From Diogma glabrata (lineage: Eukaryota > Arthropoda > Insecta > Diptera > Cylindrotomidae): DNA of 64,000 bases. Position numbers and translations under genes: made by a program. A model generated the notes under the pieces. That model was not told the DNA's origin and made no database searches. It saw only the letters and a list, made by a program, of their open reading frames with translations. The stretch is taken from positions 116,907,687 through 116,971,686 of the forward strand of contig OY856187.1 in assembly GCA_963693315.1 (NCBI GenBank), given 5' to 3'. Shown one piece after another: positions 59,442 through 64,000 of the stretch; the stretch's first letter is position 1; each line of letters begins with the position of its first letter.

Positions 59442-60271
59442 TGTTTGTTAACAGAAAAATAAAAAAATAACAAATTATTTGCTGCAATTAGTTATCCATA
59501 GCGATAAAAATGAAACTAAAATTTTATCTTGTATTCTAAATTTATTTAATTCATATTTGAATTGTAAATAAGTTATACATACTAACTTATACAATATACG
59601 TTAACTGTAAATAATAATTATAGATGTTATTTGAATGTATAAAGACCGAAACGAAAAACATTGTTTCTGTGCATTAAACTGGTTAATAGTTTTCAATTCA
59701 ATTCTGAATGTTGTGGCAAGCTGTTCCAAAATAATGCGCAGCATTTACGAGTCTATCGCTATCCTTTTCATTTTTACAGACAAAAAGTTCGCTGGGACCT
59801 CTCTGTCACATGTATTCACTCGTAGGAATATTGCACTTTTTAAAACTCGACAACCGGAATTCAGGACTGACTTTTTGCAGACAACCCTATGTCACCGTGT
59901 TTATAATAAAATAATCTTTATTTTGACATAAAGTTAATTCATTAACCAGACCGGTGCAAATTACTAATATCGATTTACCTGTTTATACCTGTCTACCCAA
60001 AAGTTATGACGGGAAAAAATAGTCAACCTTCGTTTGCATATTCTAAAGGCTTCATACTTTTGATTGGTATGTCATTTGTCTATTAACCGAAACGGTGAAA
60101 TGTTTAAAAAAAATTAATTTTGAAATTTTTAATTAATCATATTCCGGATCGAAATTTTTTAGTCAACCCACTTGCAATATATTTATTAACATATTTAATT
60201 GAATATAAAATACTTTTCATCTACTAACCAGTTCGGTGAAGGTCGTTGTATACTCGGATCCTATACTACTA

Positions 60272-63200
60272 GGGACAAGGCACCAAAATGCAAACAGCTT
60301 TGTAACTTCAGTTTGTAGGACTTAAAATAACGAAACTGCAAAGGCTGTGGCGATGGTGCAAAGTGAAGTGAAGTGAAGTGAAAATACAGCTACGCACACG
60401 TGTCTGAGGGTGTTGTGTTACAGAATCGAAAATGGAATGAACTTCTGCAACAACCTAACATAGATACCAAAATTTTTTTATCTACAATAGATTTTTTAAA
60501 TTTAGTTGTATTTCTGAAAAATGAATTATATATAATCTGTATAGCTCTTTTCCTTAACTTTTTTGTCGAGACTAATTTTAATCAATCATTTGATACTATG
60601 TTTTTGTTAAAATCAAAGTGCCTTAACTTATACCTTGAACACCGTAGATAATATATTATGGTTCAAGTGCTCAACTCAATGTATATTTCACAATGTAAGT
60701 GTAACCGATTACATCTTATCTCCAGCAACCTTGTGTTTTTAGGTATCCCCAGAGTGCGTAAAGGCTGACATTGTTTTTTCGCTCTCCAAATAAAATAACT
60801 TTTTCTCATTGTTAAAAAAAATAATTACAACAAATATCAAAGTTTATTTTATTTTTCTTTATAATTTAACTATTTGATGAACACATTGTTTTCCTTTTTA
60901 TACTATTAACAATTAATTTAATTAAATTATAATTCTTAATATTAAGATGAGATTCAATTTGTTTTTTTAATGTTTATGTAAATGGAAGTTAATTTTATTG
61001 TCTTTTATTAATATTTTTTACTATTCAAGAAAAAGCAGCACACTTGTAGTATAGGTAAAGTATAATTTAACACTATAAGGATACAAAAGTTGTAGGTAAT
61101 CGTATTATGTTTTTAAAACATAATAGTTTTGTTGGTAAGAACGAGTGTTTATTCCATGCTTAACCTAAAAAAAGTTTAATTGATTTCAAGCGGCAATCTT
61201 GGAACGTAATTTTCTACTGAATATTTTAAAAGTAAGGAAGGAATCAACTATCAAAGATCTGATTACAAACTTTTAAAAGATCAAAAGAAGTTAGTGTTTC
61301 TTTGAAAAAAAAATGTACGATGAATTGAAAGGTTACAAGTGGCGCCCAAAACGCGTCTGTGTGCGCCACCTGTAACATAAAAATCAAAAGTTTAATACGA
61401 ACGCTTTAAAGTATAGCTTAAAAGTAAAAGCTAACCTGATACATATACAGATTGATAATACACTTGTTATATTATGTTGATTTACAATAACGATGGAAAT
61501 GAAAAACATTTATGAAAGTCCCTTGATTGTTTTAAAGTTGGCCGAAGTTGGTTTATAGTAAAAATATACATTGCGTAGGATTCTTAAAGTGTTTATTTAT
61601 TAGCATTTAAGCAAGTTCTTCGGATACCTAGTCGTAAAAAAGTAAAATATAAAAACGACAAAGGCATTCCAAACAATTTACCCGAAATTATATCACGAAA
61701 CTCAACATAATGTGTGTGTTTGTGTGCCCTTTTTGTCGATAACGTAACTTTGTCAGCTTAAAAAGTGTTGTGTTTAAATAAAATTAAGAAATGAAAAAAA
61801 AAAAAACAAAATAAAATTAATTAAATATTTTTTTTATATTAACAAAAAAAAATCTATTTCGGTGGAAAAAACAAATTATTTTTTTTATATATATTGTTTT
61901 TAAATTACAATTCTTTTAAAATTCTAACTAATTATTTAATTTTTTAAATTAAAATAAAATTTATTTATATGTTTTTTATAATACAAAAGAAACTTAAATG
62001 TTATAAAAGAATTATTTTTTAAATTCTAAATTTTTGTTACAAATATATTAAATTAAAAAATAAATTGTATTACTTTTGTGATGCAATAGTGGATTGACAT
62101 AAAGAAATTAGAAATATTATTATCAAATATAAACCCTCAATATTTATAGTAGAAACCGTACATATTAAGTAGTAGAAGCATCATAGCTCATTCATTACAA
62201 TTCTATTCATTATTTGGTTATTTAACTATTTAATATATAACCTTTTTTGTTGTCTAAAACCAATCCTATACGACGCTTAAATGAAAATAAATACAAATAC
62301 TAGCACTGCAAAGTGAAATAATAAATAGCTAGCCGTCATAGCAATACACCAAGATCAAATTCGAGAAATTGCTCGACTATGTAAAGTCAGATAAAAACTG
62401 ACGATACTGCGAATGATTTCAACGTCTGGGTTGTGAGTGCCGCAGTAAAGTACCACTATGAAAGGAATGTCAGTACTAGAAGAACTTTCATGGCTTGATT
62501 TAGTGCTTCTTGGCAACTAATGAGAATTCGTTGTATAAATAGCATTGCAGTTCCGAATACTGATGACTGTAAACACCATGTAACGTCATTTACAAAAAGT
62601 CCAAGATTCTCAATTGCAGCGCAATGAACGTTAACGCTATTACGTTAGAACCGAACTATTGCTAGACAGCGGCAACCTGAAGGAAAGAATAATTGCTGGA
62701 GTAGTGCATATCTAGTTCCTCTTTGTCATTATCTGGTCTCTGTTACCAAAATCATAATTTCCTTTAATATTGAGAATTGTGGTTTTACAAAATAAATATT
62801 TTTGTTGTCACGCCTTATGAAATTTTGTAAGCAGCATCGAAAATCAACACAATCAGGCGGTCTAGTATTCGAAATTTTGTTATTAAACTGCAATAAGAAA
62901 GTATTGAGATATTCTGCAATATTCTTCGACAAGAAATTAACTCCGAAGTCAGTAAGAGTCAGTGACTGGTAAATTCAAAAGGTGATTAGCTACCAAAGGA
63001 ACCCTCGTTGTTAACTATGCATGCTGGATGGAGATGGTAAAGTTAGTTATCGAAAAAAAATTTTATTTGATTTATACATTCAAAGTTCATTTTAGTTTCA
63101 CCTCTGTTACATCACATCAGTAATATATTTATCTACTTACTAAGTTAGCTAAAATCTAAAATTTATACATTTAAAAAACTGGTCCTGTTATTATAACTAT

Positions 63201-63963
63201 TATTACATATAGTTTTATTAATTTTTAAATAATTTTTTGATTTTCTTCAAAATGATTGGATATGTAATTTATACGTAAATTGTTTAACAACAACGTTTCT
63301 AACTCAATTCTTTTTATTTACTGTTTTTTATAAACTAACGGTTGGAAGACATATGTTTTGTTATTATTTTATTCTAATTCATTTTTTTATTTTGTAAACT
63401 TTGTTTTGCAAAAAGGCACATGTATGTTTAAAAAAATAAAATCACAAAAATTATCAACCATTTTGAAAAATAATTTTAAATTTTTTGGTTTTTTTTTTAT
63501 TTTTAAGTTTTTGTTTTTGAAAAAATAATTTATTTTGACTGTATATGAATCAAAAATATTAATTAATTTTTTTAAATTACTAAGACCCTAACTATTTATA
63601 TATTAAAGTGTCACATTTATTTAAAAAATAAAAATTTTCAGGTAATTAAATTTTATTTTGATTTAATGAATAATGCTGTAAATAATGAATGCGAAAATAG
63701 TCACAATTAATTTTGTCATTCTTTAATAAATTTAACTTACCTTCAAATTATTTCAATTTAATTAATAGTATGTGTCGCAATTAATAATTAAAAACTAAAC
63801 CGCAACAACATATACAATTTTTTTTTAATAAATTAATCATTATGTTAATTAATTAACAACATTTTTTAAAAATAATAATTAATTAATAAGGTTTACTATA
63901 CGAATGAAATATATTTACAAAAATAACTAATTTAACAAAATTAACAAACAAAATAAAAATTAA
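60272..63963. other. AT-rich intergenic sequence
   Basis: A (AAGTG)4 run at 60361-60380. A hairpin at 61332-61376 joins GTTACAAGTGGCGC to GCGCCACCTGTAAC. A moderate-GC stretch at 62.3-62.7 kb has no usable frame. The rest is low-complexity AT, possibly the 3' UTR of a - strand gene starting beyond the window. Confidence 0.35.
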
Positions 63964-64000
63964 TTAAACTGGTTCACGGATGTGTTGTACAATTTTTTCA
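63964..64000 (-). CDS. Possible C-terminal codons of a neighbouring gene
   Basis: Read on the - strand, the last bases give EKIVQHIREPV and then a TAA stop. They are more GC-balanced than the preceding 3 kb, and long AT-rich sequence follows, as a 3' UTR would. Eleven codons are too few to identify a protein, and chance cannot be excluded. Confidence 0.25.
   Translation of the reverse strand, partial: EKIVQHIREPV

Larger units (their letters stand above)
57605..60268. mobile_element. Long-TIR DNA transposon with nuclease-like fragment (Academ-like?)
   Basis: The inverted arms are 57605-58535 and 59470-60268. Ends TGGTCTAAGATCCGTGTATA and (inverted) TAGTATAGGATCCGAGTATA have CTA on each side (57602-57604, 60269-60271). 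The left arm contains a 138-bp MITE missing from the right arm. The interior encodes an XPG/FEN-like protein fragment. A 3-bp duplication plus such a nuclease fits the Academ superfamily as I know it; this is inference. Confidence 0.75.

Overview
This window looks like nuclear DNA of an insect. It is strongly AT-rich with large introns. The one host gene I can read in full is an arthropod-type endophilin A. The rest is mostly transposable elements of animal or insect type: non-LTR retrotransposons, a Helitron, terminal-inverted-repeat (TIR) DNA transposons, foldback elements and MITEs. I cannot fix the insect order from sequence alone. I see no operons, CRISPR arrays, rRNA or intact tRNA.

Layout. 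1-13.7 kb is repeat-rich sequence upstream of endophilin. It holds twin palindromes at 1.2 kb, a degenerate ~107-bp tandem repeat at 1.6-1.9 kb, and an inverted-repeat element (5.14-9.10 kb) split by a 3,077-bp TA-flanked insertion. It also holds a GC-cored MITE (10.3-10.9 kb), a tRNA-like element (12.64-12.73 kb) and a small hairpin element (13.2 kb). 13.85-36.77 kb is the endophilin A gene on the + strand. It has twelve coding exons, two of which are phase-preserving cassettes (36 and 63 nt). Its introns carry a long-TIR transposon with a decayed zinc-finger gene (16.28-19.25 kb), several hairpin MITEs, a decayed non-LTR element with endonuclease, RT and RNase H pieces (30.8-33.4 kb, - strand) and a decayed Helitron (33.97-36.38 kb, - strand).

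36.8-64 kb is intergenic and almost entirely mobile DNA. It contains a perfect 225-bp palindrome (37.8 kb), a LINE 3' tail (40.2 kb) and a ~5-kb foldback element with tandem repeats in its arms (43.89-48.85 kb). That foldback was invaded by a TIR element that itself carries a second copy of the GC-cored MITE. Next come a TIR element that received a LINE with an open 547-codon RT frame (48.9-51.5 kb), another foldback (53.4-54.3 kb), a 489-bp MITE and a decayed RTE-like LINE (55.9-57.4 kb). Last is a long-TIR transposon with an XPG/FEN-like protein fragment (57.6-60.3 kb). The final ~37 bases may be the C-terminal codons of a - strand neighbour gene.

Together, the endophilin exons encode an N-BAR membrane-bending domain, an unusually long Asn/Ser-rich linker and a C-terminal SH3 domain. 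The two cassettes and an alternative acceptor would vary the BAR tip and the linker. The best structural evidence comes from built-in empty sites. Because several host elements are inverted repeats, one arm preserves the uninterrupted sequence of the other, and this fixes the exact ends of three insertions: the Helitron, the TA element and a TTAA MITE.
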